A DNA stretch of 64,000 nt from Luzula sylvatica. Lineage: Eukaryota; Streptophyta; Magnoliopsida; Poales; Juncaceae. The notes below the pieces were generated by a model. The model was not told the DNA's origin and ran no database searches. It was given only the letters and a program-made list of their open reading frames with translations. Of this stretch, positions 35,349 to 46,882 are shown piece by piece; the stretch's first letter is position 1; each line of letters starts with the position of its first letter. The translations under genes were made by a program, and so were the position numbers. Location of the stretch: NCBI GenBank assembly GCA_946800325.1, contig OX326958.1, positions 71,607,264 to 71,671,263 of the forward strand, given 5' to 3'.

Positions 35349-38300
35349 GATGTAAAAACACGTTATTTGAACTCCTCAAAGCGTTAAAATCCTCTTTTGA
35401 ATCGAAAAACAAACTTTCTTAGTGGTTGCGAAATTTGGTGAAAAGTTACGTAGTAAAAGATACGACACAAATGATCTAAAAACACGTTATTTGAACTCCT
35501 CAAAGCGTTAAAATCTTGTTTTGAATCGAAAAACAAACTTTGTTAGTGTTTGTGAAATTTCGTGAAAAGTTATGTAGTAAAAGATACGATACAACTGATC
35601 TAAAAACACGTTATTTGAACTCCTCAAAGCGTTAAAATCTTGTTTTGAATCGAAAAACAAACTTTCTTAGTGTTTGCGAAATTTGGTGACAAGTTATGTA
35701 GTAAAAGATACGATACAAATGATCTAAAAACACGTTATTTGAACTCCTCAAAGCGTTAAAATCTTGTTTTGAATCGAAAAACAAACTTTCTTAGTGTTTG
35801 TGAAATTTGGTGAAAAGTTAGGTAGTAAAAGATACGATACAAATGATCTAAAAACACGTTATTTGAACTCCTCAAAGCGTTAAAATCTAGTTTTGAATCG
35901 AAAAACAAACTTTCTTAGTGTTTGCGAAATTTGGTGAAAAGTTATGTAGTAAAAGATACGATACAAATGATCTAAAAACACGTTATTTGAACTCCTCAAA
36001 GCGTTAAAATCTTGTTTTGAATCGAAAAACAAACTTTCTTAGTGTTTGTGAAATTTGGTGAAAAGTTATGTAGTAAAAGATACGATACAAATGATCTAAA
36101 AACACGTTATTTGAACACCTCAAAGCGTTAAAATCTTGTTTTGAATCGAAAAACAAACTTCCTTAGTGTCTGTGAAATTTGGTGAAAAGTTATGTAGTAA
36201 AAGATACGATACAAATGATCTAAAAACGCGTGATTTGAACTCCTCAAAGCGTTAAAATCTTGTTTTGAATCGAAAAACAAACTTTGTTAGTGTTTGTGAA
36301 ATTTGGTGAAAAGTTATGTAGTAAAAGATACGATACAACTGATCTAAAAACACGTTATTTGAACTCCTCAAAGCGTTAAAATCCTGTTTTGAATCGAAAA
36401 ACAAACTTTCTTAGTGGTTGCGAAATTTGGTGAAAAGTTACGTAGTAAAAGATACGATACAAATGATCTAAAAACACGTTATTTGAACTCCTCAAAGCGT
36501 TAAAATCTTGTTTTGAATCGAAAAACAAACTTTGTTAGTGTTTGCGAAATTTCGTGAAAAGTTACGTAGTAAAAGATACGATACAAATGGTCTAAAAACA
36601 CGTTATTTGAACTCCTCAAAGCGTTAAAATCTTGTTTTGAATCGAAAAATAAACTTTGTTAGTGTTTGTGAAATTTCGTGAATAGTTATGTAGTAAAAGA
36701 TACGATACAACTGATCTAAAAACACCTTATTTGAACTCCTCAAAGCGTTAAAATCTTGTTTTGAATCGAAAAACAAACTTTCTTAGTGTTTGTGAAATTT
36801 GGTGAAAAGTTATGTAGTAAAAGATACGATACAAATGATCTAAAAACACGTTATTTGAACTCCTCAAAGCGTTACAATCTTGTTTTGAATCGAAAAATAA
36901 ACTTTCTTAGTGTTTGTGAAATTTGGTGAAATGTTATGTAGTAAAAGATACGATACAAATGATCAAAAAAACACGTGATTTGAACTCCTCAAAGCGTTAA
37001 AATCTTGTTTTGAATCGAAAAACAAACTTTGTTAGTGTTTGTGAAATTTGGTGAAAAGTTATGTAGTAAAAGATACGATACAACTGATCTAAAAACATGT
37101 TTTTTGAACTCCTCAAAGCGTTAAAATCTTGTTTTGAATCGAAAAACAAACTTTCTTAGTGTTTGTGAAATTTGGTGAAAAGTTAAGTAGTAAAAGATAC
37201 GACACAAATGATCTAAAAACACGTTATTTGAACTCCTCAAAGCGTTAAAATCTTGTTTTGAATCGAAAAACAAACTTTCTTAGTGTTTGTGAAATTTGGT
37301 GAAAAGTTATGTAGTAAAAGATACGATACAAATGATCTAAAAACACGTGATTTGAACTCCTCAAAGCGTTAAAATCTTGTTTTGAATCGAAAAACAAACT
37401 TTCTTAGTGTTTGTGAAATTTGGTGAAAAGTTATGTAGTAAAAGATACGATACAAATGATCTAAAAACACGTGATTTGAACTCCTCAAAGCGTTAAAATC
37501 TTGTTTTGAATCGAAAAACAAACTTTGTTAGTGTTTGCGAAATTTGGTGAAAAGTTATGTAGTAAAAGATACGATACAACTGATGTAAAAACACGTTATT
37601 TGAACTCCTCAAAGCGTTAAAATCCTGTTTTGAATCGAAAAACAAACTTTCTTAGTGGTTGCGAAATTTGGTGAAAAGTTACGTAGTAAAAGATACGATA
37701 CAAATGATCTAAAAACACGTTATTTGAACTCCTCAAAGCGTTAAAATCTTGTTTTGAATCGAAAAACAAACTTTGTTAGTGTTTGCGAAATTTCGTGAAA
37801 AGTTACGTAGTAAAAGATACGATACAAATGATCTAAAAACACGTTATTTGAACTCCTCAAAGCGTTAAAATCTTGTTTTGAATCGAAAAACAAACTTTGT
37901 TAGTGTTTGTGAAATTTCGTGAATAGTTATGTAGTAAAAGATACGATACAACTGATCTAAAAACACCTTATTTGAACTCCTCAAAGCGTTAAAATCTTGT
38001 TTTGAATCGAAAAACAAACTTTCTTAGTGTTTGCAAAATTTGGTGAAAAGTTATGTAGTAAAAGATACGATACAAATGATCTAAAAACACGTTATTTGAA
38101 CTCCTCAAAGCGTTACAATCTTGTTTTGAATCGAAAAATAAAATTTCTTAGTGTTTGTGAAATTTGGTGAAATGTTATGCAGTAAAAGATACGATACAAA
38201 TGATCTAAAAACACGTTATTTGAACTCCTCAAAGCGTTAAAATCTTGTTTTGAATCGAAAAACAAACTTTGTTAGTGTTTGTGAAATTTGGTGAAAAGTT

Positions 38301-38573
38301 ATGTAGTAAAAGATACGATACAACTGATCTAAAAACATGTTTTTTGAACTCCTCAAAGCGTTAAAATCTTGTTTTGAATCGAAAAACAAACTTTCTTAGT
38401 GTTTGTGAAATTTGGTGAAAAGTTAAGTAGTAAAAGATACGACACAAATGATCTAAAAACACGTTATTTGAACTCCTCAAAGCGTTAAAATATTGTTTTG
38501 AATCGAAAAACAAACTTTCTTAGTGTTTGTGAAATTTGGTGAAAAGTTATGTAGTAAAAGATACGATACAACT
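35349..38573. repeat. 26-monomer direct tandem duplication, first copy (3225 bp)
   Basis: Types 34 to 59, 26 units plus one inserted A, followed without a gap by a second run of types 34 to 59. The inserted A (run of seven A at 36965-36971) recurs at the same place in the next copy (40190-40196), exactly 3225 bp on. Since other copies of this unit have six A, the insertion came before the duplication and dates it. Confidence 0.88.
36965..36971 (+). repeat. One-base insertion in an A run (first of two)
   Basis: The run following GATC has seven A, where sister units (5708, 19725, 30389, 44651, 48991) have six. The monomer is therefore 125 bp. The same change lies 3225 bp downstream at 40190-40196, so it was inherited through the tandem duplication and is unlikely to be an independent homopolymer read error. 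Confidence 0.8.
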
Positions 38574-41500
38574 GATGTAAAAACACGTTATTTGAACTCC
38601 TCAAAGCGTTAAAATCCTCTTTTGAATCGAAAAACAAACTTTCTTAGTGGTTGCGAAATTTGGTGAAAAGTTACGTAGTAAAAGATACGACAAAAATGAT
38701 CTAAAAACACGTTATTTGAACTCCTCAAAGCGTTAAAATCTTGTTTTGAATCGAAAAACAAACTTTGTTAGTGTTTGTGAAATTTCGTGAAAAGTTATGT
38801 AGTAAAAGATACGATACAACTGATCTAAAAACACGTTATTTGAACTCCTCAAAGCGTTAAAATCTTGTTTTGAATCGAAAAACAAACTTTCTTAGTGTTT
38901 GCGAAATTTGGTGACAAGTTATGTAGTAAAAGATACGATACAAATGATCTAAAAACACGTTATTTGAACTCCTCAAAGCGTTAAAATCTTGTTTTGAATC
39001 GAAAAACAAACTTTCTTAGTGTTTGTGAAATTTGGTGAAAAGTTAGGTAGTAAAAGATACGATACAAATGATCTAAAAACACGTTATTTGAACTCCTCAA
39101 AGCGTTAAAATCTAGTTTTGAATCGAAAAACAAACTTTCTTAGTGTTTGCGAAATTTGGTGAAAAGTTATGTAGTAAAAGATACGATACAAATGATCTAA
39201 AAACACGTTATTTGAACTCCTCAAAGCGTTAAAATCTTGTTTTGAATCGAAAAACAAACTTTCTTAGTGTTTGTGAAATTTGGTGAAAAGTTATGTAGTA
39301 AAAGATACGATACAAATGATCTAAAAACACGTTATTTGAACACCTCAAAGCGTTAAAATCTTGTTTTGAATCGAAAAACAAACTTCCTTAGTGTCTGTGA
39401 AATTTGGTGAAAAGTTATGTAGTAAAAGATACGATACAAATGATCTAAAAACGCGTGATTTGAACTCCTCAAAGCGTTAAAATCTTGTTTTGAATCGAAA
39501 AACAAACTTTGTTAGTGTTTGTGAAATTTGGTGAAAAGTTATGTAGTAAAAGATACGATACAACTGATCTAAAAACACGTTATTTGAACTCCTCAAAGCG
39601 TTAAAATCCTGTTTTGAATCGAAAAACAAACTTTCTTAGTGGTTGCGAAATTTGGTGAAAAGTTACGTAGTAAAAGATACGATACAAATGATCTAAAAAC
39701 ACGTTATTTGAACTCCTCAAAGCGTTAAAATCTTGTTTTGAATCGAAAAACAAACTTTGTTAGTGTTTGCGAAATTTCGTGAAAAGTTACGTAGTAAAAG
39801 ATACGATACAAATGGTCTAAAAACACGTTATTTGAACTCCTCAAAGCGTTAAAATCTTGTTTTGAATCGAAAAATAAACTTTGTAAGTGTTTGTGAAATT
39901 TCGTGAATAGTTATGTAGTAAAAGATACGATACAACTGATCTAAAAACACCTTATTTGAACTCCTCAAAGCGTTAAAATCTTGTTTTGAATCGAAAAACA
40001 AACTTTCTTAGTGTTTGTGAAATTTGGTGAAAAGTTATGTAGTAAAAGATACGATACAAATGATCTAAAAACACGTTATTTGAACTCCTCAAAGCGTTAC
40101 AATCTTGTTTTGAATCGAAAAATAAACTTTCTTAGTGTTTGTGAAATTTGGTGAAATGTTATGTAGTAAAAGATACGATACAAATGATCAAAAAAACACG
40201 TGATTTGAACTCCTCAAAGCGTTAAAATCTTGTTTTGAATCGAAAAACAAACTTTGTTAGTGTTTGTGAAATTTGGTGAAAAGTTATGTAGTAAAAGATA
40301 CGATACAACTGATCTAAAAACATGTTTTTTGAACTCCTCAAAGCGTTAAAATCTTGTTTTGAATCGAAAAACAAACTTTCTTAGTGTTTGTGAAATTTGG
40401 TGAAAAGTTAAGTAGTAAAAGATACGACACAAATGATCTAAAAACACGTTATTTGAACTCCTCAAAGCGTTAAAATCTTGTTTTGAATCGAAAAACAAAC
40501 TTTCTTAGTGTTTGTGAAATTTGGTGAAAAGTTATGTAGTAAAAGATACGATACAAATGATCTAAAAACACGTGATTTGAACTCCTCAAAGCGTTAAAAT
40601 CTTGTTTTGAATCGAAAAACAAACTTTCTTAGTGTTTGTGAAATTTGGTGAAAAGTTATGTAGTAAAAGATACGATACAAATGATCTAAAAACACGTGAT
40701 TTGAACTCCTCAAAGCGTTAAAATCTTGTTTTGAATCGAAAAACAAACTTTGTTAGTGTTTGCGAAATTTGGTGAAAAGTTATGTAGTAAAAGATACGAT
40801 ACAACTGATGTAAAAACACGTTATTTGAACTCCTCAAAGCGTTAAAATCCTGTTTTGAATCGAAAAACAAACTTTCTTAGTGGTTGCGAAATTTGGTGAA
40901 AAGTTACGTAGTAAAAGATACGATACAAATGATCTAAAAACACGTTATTTGAACTCCTCAAAGCGTTAAAATCTTGTTTTGAATCGAAAAACAAACTTTG
41001 TTAGTGTTTGCGAAATTTCGTGAAAAGTTACGTAGTAAAAGATACGATACAAATGATCTAAAAACACGTTATTTGAACTCCTCAAAGCGTTAAAATCTTG
41101 TTTTGAATCGAAAAACAAACTTTGTTAGTGTTTGTGAAATTTCGTGAATAGTTATGTAGTAAAAGATACGATACAACTGATCTAAAAACACCTTATTTGA
41201 ACTCCTCAAAGCGTTAAAATCTTGTTTTGAATCGAAAAACAAACTTTCTTAGTGTTTGCAAAATTTGGTGAAAAGTTATGTAGTAAAAGATACGATACAA
41301 ATGATCTAAAAACACGTTATTTGAACTCCTCAAAGCGTTACAACCTTGTTTTGAATCGAAAAATAAAATTTCTTAGTGTTTGTGAAATTTGGTGAAATGT
41401 TATGCAGTAAAAGATACGATACAAATGATCTAAAAACACGTTATTTGAACTCCTCAAAGCGTTAAAATCTTCTTTTGAATCGAAAAACAAACTTTGTTAG

Positions 41501-41798
41501 TGTTTGTGAAATTTGGTGAAAAGTTATGTAGTAAAAGATACGATACAACTGATCTAAAAACATGTTTTTTGAACTCCTCAAAGCGTTAAAATCTTGTTTT
41601 GAATCGAAAAACAAACTTTCTTAGTGTTTGTGAAATTTGGTGAAAAGTTAAGTAGTAAAAGATACGACACAAATGATCTAAAAACACGTTATTTGAACTC
41701 CTCAAAGCGTTAAAATATTGTTTTGAATCGAAAAACAAACTTTCTTAGTGTTTGTGAAATTTGGTGAAAAGTTATGTAGTAAAAGATACGATACAAAT
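38574..41798. repeat. 26-monomer direct tandem duplication, second copy (3225 bp)
   Basis: This copy begins GATGTAAAAAC with CCTCTTTTG, like 35349. Differences noticed: CGACAAAAATG here against CGACACAAATG, TTGTAAGTG near 39884, CAACCTTG near 41341 and ATCTTCTTTTG near 41468. Few substitutions over 3.2 kb suggest a young event. After it the array continues with types 60 and 61, as at 7320-7567. Confidence 0.88.
40190..40196 (+). repeat. One-base insertion in an A run (second of two)
   Basis: Same seven-A run as at 36965, in the second copy of the 26-monomer duplication. It makes this monomer 125 bp. Confidence 0.8.
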
Positions 41799-42046
41799 GA
41801 TCTAAAAACACGTTATTTGAACTCCTCAAAGCGTTAAAATCTTGTTTTGAATCGAAAAACAAACTTTCTTAGTGTTTGCGAAATTTGGTGACAAGTTATG
41901 TAGTAAAAGATACGATACAAATGATCTAAAAACACGTTATTTGAACTCCTCAAAGCGTTAAAATCTTGTTTTGAATCGGAAAACAAAGTTTCTTAGTGTT
42001 TGCGAAATTTGGTGAAAAGTTATGTAGTAAAAGATACGATACAAAT

Positions 42047-42542
42047 GATCTAAAAACACGTTATTTGAACTCCTCAAAGCTTTAAAATCTTGTTTTGAAT
42101 CGAAAAAAAAACTTTCTTAGTGTTTGTGAAATTTGGTGAAAAGTTATGTAATAAAAGATACGATACAAATGATCTAAAAACACGTTATTTGAACACCTCA
42201 AAGCGTTAAAATCTTGTTTTGAATCGAAAAACAAACTTCCTTAGTGTCTGTGAAATTTGGTGAAAAGTTATGTAGTAAAAGATACGATACAAATGATCTA
42301 AAAACGCGTGATTTGAACTCCTCAAAGCGTTAAAATCTTGTTTTGAATCGAAAAACAAACTTTGTTAGTGTTTGTGAAATTTGGTGAAAAGTTATGTAGT
42401 AAAAGATACGATACAACTGGTCTAAAAACACGTTATTTGAACTACTCAAAGCGCTAAAATCTTGTTTTGAATCGAAAAACAAACTTTCTTAGTGTTTGTG
42501 AAATTTGGTGAAAAGTTATGTAGTAAAAGATACGATACAAAT
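42047..42542. repeat. Order break: types 31, 32, 33, 63 after type 61
   Basis: After type 61 (CGGAAAAC with AAAGTTTC) the array continues with the poly-A unit (42047, with the rare ATGTAATAAAAG), GAACACCTC, ACGCGTGA, and then GGTCTAAAAAC with GAACTACTCAAAGCGCTA (42419). In the earlier blocks type 61 is followed by type 62 and then 63. The same new order with the same ATGTAATAAAAG marker recurs at 52834 and 61017, so this arrangement was itself copied. Confidence 0.78.
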
Positions 42543-45500
42543 GATCTAAAAACACATTATTTGAACACCTCAAAGCGTTAAAATCTTGTTTTGAATCGAA
42601 AAACAAACTTTCTTAGTGGTTGCGAAATTTGGTGAAAAGTTACGTAGTAAAAGATACGATACAAATGATCTAAAAACGCGTGATTTGAACTCCTCAAAGA
42701 GTTAAAATCTTGTTTTGAATCGAAAAACAAACTTTGTTAGTGTTTGTGAAATTTCGTGAAAAGTTATGTAGTAAAAGATACGATACAACTGATCTAAAAA
42801 CACGTTATTTGAACTCCTCAAAGCGTTAAAATCCTGTTTTGAATCGAAAAACAAACTTTCTTAGTGTTTGCGAAATTTGGTGAAAAGTTACGTAGTAAAA
42901 GATACGATACAAATGATCTAAAAACACGTTATTTGAACTACTCAAAGCGCTAAAATCTTGTTTTGAATCGAAAAACAAACTTTCTTAGTGTTTGTGAAAT
43001 TTGGTGAAAAGTTATGTAGTAAAAGATACGATATAATTGATCTAAAAACATGTTATTTGAACTCCTCAAAGCGTTAAAATCTTGTTTTGAATCGAAAAAC
43101 AAACTTTGTTAGTGTTTGTGAAATTTGGTGAAAAGTTATGTAGTAAAAGATACGATACAAATGATCTAAAAACACATTATTTGAACACCTCAAAGCGTTA
43201 AAATCTTGTTTTGAATCGAAAAACAAACTTTCTTAGTGGTTGCGAAATTTGGTGAAAAGTTACGTAGTAAAAGATACGATACAAATGATCTAAAAACGCG
43301 TGATTTGAACTCCTCAAAGAGTTAAAATCTTGTTTTGAATCGAAAAACAAACTTTGTTAGTGTTTGTGAAATTTCGTGAAAAGTTATGTAGTAAAAGATA
43401 CGATACAACTGATCTAAAAACACGTTATTTGAACTCCTCAAAGCGTTAAAATCCTGTTTTGAATCGAAAAACAAACTTTCTTAGTGTTTGCGAAATTTGG
43501 TGAAAAGTTACGTAGTAAAAGATACGATACAAATGATCTAAAAACACGTTATTTGAACTCCTCAAAGCGTTAAAATCTTGTTTTGAATCGGAAAACAAAG
43601 TTTCTTAGTGTTTGCGAAATTTGGTGAAAAGTTATGTAGTAAAAGATACGATACAAATGATCTAAAAACACGTTATTTGAACTCCTCAAAGCTTTAAAAT
43701 CTTGTTTTGAATCGAAAAAAAAACTTTCTTAGTGTTTGTGAAATTTGGTGAAAAGTTATGTAGTAAAAGATACGATACAAATGATCTAAAAACACGTTAT
43801 TTGAACACCTCAAAGCGTTAAAATCTTGTTTTGAATCGAAAAACAAACTTCCTTAGTGTCTGTGAAATTTGGTGAAAAGTTATGTAGTAAAAGATACGAT
43901 ACAAATGATCTAAAAACGCGTGATTTGAACTCCTCAAAGCGTTAAAATCTTGTTTTGAATCGAAAAACAAACTTTGTTAGTGTTTGTGAAATTTGGTGAA
44001 AAGTTATGTAGTAAAAGATACGATACAACTGATCTAAAAACACGTTATTTGAACTCCTCAAAGCGTTAAAATCCTGTTTTGAATCGAAAAACAAACTTTC
44101 TTAGTGGTTGCGAAATTTGGTGAAAAGTTACGTAGTAAAAGATACGATACAAATGATCTAAAAACACGTTATTTGAACTCCTCAAAGCGTTAAAATCTTG
44201 TTTTGAATCGAAAAACAAACTTTGTTAGTGTTTGCGAAATTTCGTGAAAAGTTACGTAGTAAAAGATACGATACAAATGGTCTAAAAACACGTTATTTGA
44301 ACTCCTCAAAGCGTTAAAATCTTGTTTTGAATCGAAAAATAAACTTTGTTAGTGTTTGTCAAATTTCGTGAATAGTTATGTAGTAAAAGATACGATACAA
44401 CTGATCTAAAAACACCTTATTTGAACTCCTCAAAGCTTTAAAATCTTGTTTTGAATCGAAAAACAAACTTTCTTAGTGTTTGTGAAATTTGGTGAAAAGT
44501 TATGTAGTAAAAGATACGATACAAATGATCTAAAAACACGTTATTTGAACTCCTCAAAGCGTTACAATCTTGTTTTGAATCGAAAAATAAACTTTCTTAG
44601 TGTTTGTGAAATTTGGTGAAATGTTATGTAGTAAAAGATACGATACAAATGATCAAAAAACACGTGATTTGAACTCCTCAAAGCGTTAAAATCTTGTTTT
44701 GAATCGAAAAACAAACTTTGTTAGTGTTTGTGAAATTTGGTGAAAAGTTATGTAGTAAAAGATACGATACAACTGATCTAAAAACATGTTTTTTGAACTC
44801 CTCAAAGCGTTAAAATCTTGTTTTGAATCGAAAAACAAACTTTCTTAGTGTTTGTGAAATTTGGTGAAAAGTTAAGTAGTAAAAGATACGACACAAATGA
44901 TCTAAAAACACGTTATTTGAACTCCTCAAAGCGTTAAAATCTTGTTTTGAATCGAAAAACAAACTTTCTTAGTGTTTGTGAAATTTGGTGAAAAGTTATG
45001 TAGTAAAAGATACGATACAAATGATCTAAAAACACGTGATTTGAACTCCTCAAAGCGTTAAAATCTTGTTTTGAATCGAAAAACAAACTTTCTTAGTGTT
45101 TGTGAAATTTGGTGAAAAGTTATGTAGTAAAAGATACGATACAAATGATCTAAAAACACGTGATTTGAACTCCTCAAAGCGTTAAAATCTTGTTTTGAAT
45201 CGAAAAACAAACTTTGTTAGTGTTTGCGAAATTTGGTGAAAAGTTATGTAGTAAAAGATACGATACAACTGATCTAAAAACACATTATTTGAACTCCTCA
45301 AAGCGTTAAAATCTTGTTTTGAATCGAAAAACAAACTTTGTTAGTGTTTGCGAAATTTCGTGAAAAGTTACGTAGTAAAAGATACGATACAAATGATCTA
45401 AAAACACGTTATTTGAACTCCTCAAAGCGTTAAAATCTTGTTTTGAATCGAAAAACAATCTTTCTTAGTGGTTGCGAAATTTGGTGAAAAGTTACGTAGT

Positions 45501-46882
45501 AAAAGATACGATACAAATGATCTAAAAACACGTTATTTGAACTCCTCAAAGCGTTAAAATCTTGTTTTGAATCGAAAAACAAACTTTGTTAGTGTTTGTG
45601 AAATTTGGTGAAAAGTTATGTAGTAAAAGATACGATACAAATGATCTAAAAACACGTGATTTGAACTCCTCAAAGCGTTAAAATCTTGTTTTGAATCGAA
45701 AAACAAACTTTCTTAGTGTTTGTGAAATTTGGTGAAAAGTTATGTAGTAAAAGATACGATACAAATGATCTAAAAACGCGTGATTTGAACTCCTCAAAGC
45801 GTTAAAATCTTGTTTTGAATCGAAAAACAAACTTTGTTAGTGTTTGTGAAATTTGGTGAAAAGTTATGTAGTAAAAGATACGATACAACTGGTCTAAAAA
45901 CACGTTATTTGAACTACTCAAAGCGCTAAAATCTTGTTTTGAATCGAAAAACAAACTTTCTTAGTGTTTGTGAAATTTGGTGAAAAGTTATGTAGTAAAA
46001 GATACGATACAAATGATCTAAAAACGCGTTATTTGAGCTCCTCAAAGCGTTAAAATCTTGTTTTGAATCGAAAAACAAACTTTCTTAGTGTTTGTGAAAT
46101 TTGGTGAAAAGTTATGTAGTAAAAGATACGATACAAATGATCTAAAAACACGTGATTTGAACTCCTCAAAGCGTTAAAATCTTGTTTTGAATCGAAAAAC
46201 AAACTTTCTTAGTGTTTGTGAAATTTGGTGAAAAGTTATGTAGTAAAAGATACGATACAAATGATCTAAAAACACGTGATTTGAACTCCTCAAAGCGTTA
46301 AAATCTTGTTTTGAATCGAAAAACAAACTTTGTTAGTGTTTGTGAAATTTGGTGAAAAGTTATGTAGTAAAAGATTCGATACAACTGATCTAAAAACACA
46401 TTATTTGAACTCCTCAAAGCGTTAAAATCTTGTTTTGAATCGAAAAACAAACTTTCTTAGTGGTTGCGAAATTTGGTGAAAAGTTACGTAGTAAAAGATA
46501 CTATACAAATGATCTAAAAACACGTTATTTGAACTCCTCAAAGAGTTAAAATTTTGTTTTGAATCGAAAAACAAACTTTGTTAGTGTTTGTGAAATTTCG
46601 TGAAAAGTTATGTAGTAAAAGATACGATACAACTGATCCAAAAACACGTTATTTGAACTCCTCAAAGCGTTAAAATCTTGTTTTGAATCGAAAAACAATC
46701 TTTCTTAGTGTTTGCGAAATTTGGTGACAAGTTATGTAGTAAAAGATACGATACAAATGATCTAAAAACACGTTATTTGAACTCCTCAAAGCGTTAAAAT
46801 CTTGTTTTGAATCGGAAAACAAAGTTTCTTAGTGTTTGCGAAATTTGGTGAAAAGTTATGTAGTAAAAGATACGATACAAAT
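42543..46882. repeat. 35-monomer direct tandem duplication, first copy (4340 bp)
   Basis: Monomers 344-378 are repeated directly by monomers 379-413. Matching rare markers at exactly +4340 are GATATAATT (43030 and 47370), GTTTGTCAAATTTCG (44360 and 48700), GAGCTC (46035 and 50375), AGATTCGATAC and GATACTATAC (46501 and 50841). Differences noticed: AAAGCTTTA at 44437 (GCGTTA in the partner), TCTTAGTGG at 42615 (TCTTTGTGG in the partner) and ATGTTATG at 44624 (ATGATATG in the partner). The low divergence indicates a recent event, or an assembly duplication. Confidence 0.9.
45271..46758. repeat. Subarray with markers new to the right half
   Basis: These twelve monomers (366-377) introduce combinations absent from the first 42 kb: CACATTA with GCGAAATTTCG (45271), AACAATCTTTC with GTGGTTGCG (45395), ACGCGTTATTTGAGCTC (46015, giving a SacI-type GAGCTC at 46035), AGATTCGATAC, GATACTATAC (46501), AAATTTTG and GATCCAAAAAC (46635). 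Parts are copied to 49611-51098, 53330-54073 and 61513-62008. The segment probably entered from a part of the array outside this window. Confidence 0.7.

Larger units (their letters stand above)
34109..38573. repeat. Truncated repeat of the 53-monomer block (36 monomers)
   Basis: Types 24 to 59 follow directly on the previous block, 6572 bp after its start (GTTGCGG at 27984 and 34556). The copy breaks off after type 59 (AATATTG, at 38450) and jumps back to type 34 at 38574. It carries one extra A in the GATCA run at 36965-36971, GAACTCCTC instead of GAACCCCTC in its type 34 unit (35349), and GAAATGTGG near 35308. Confidence 0.83.
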
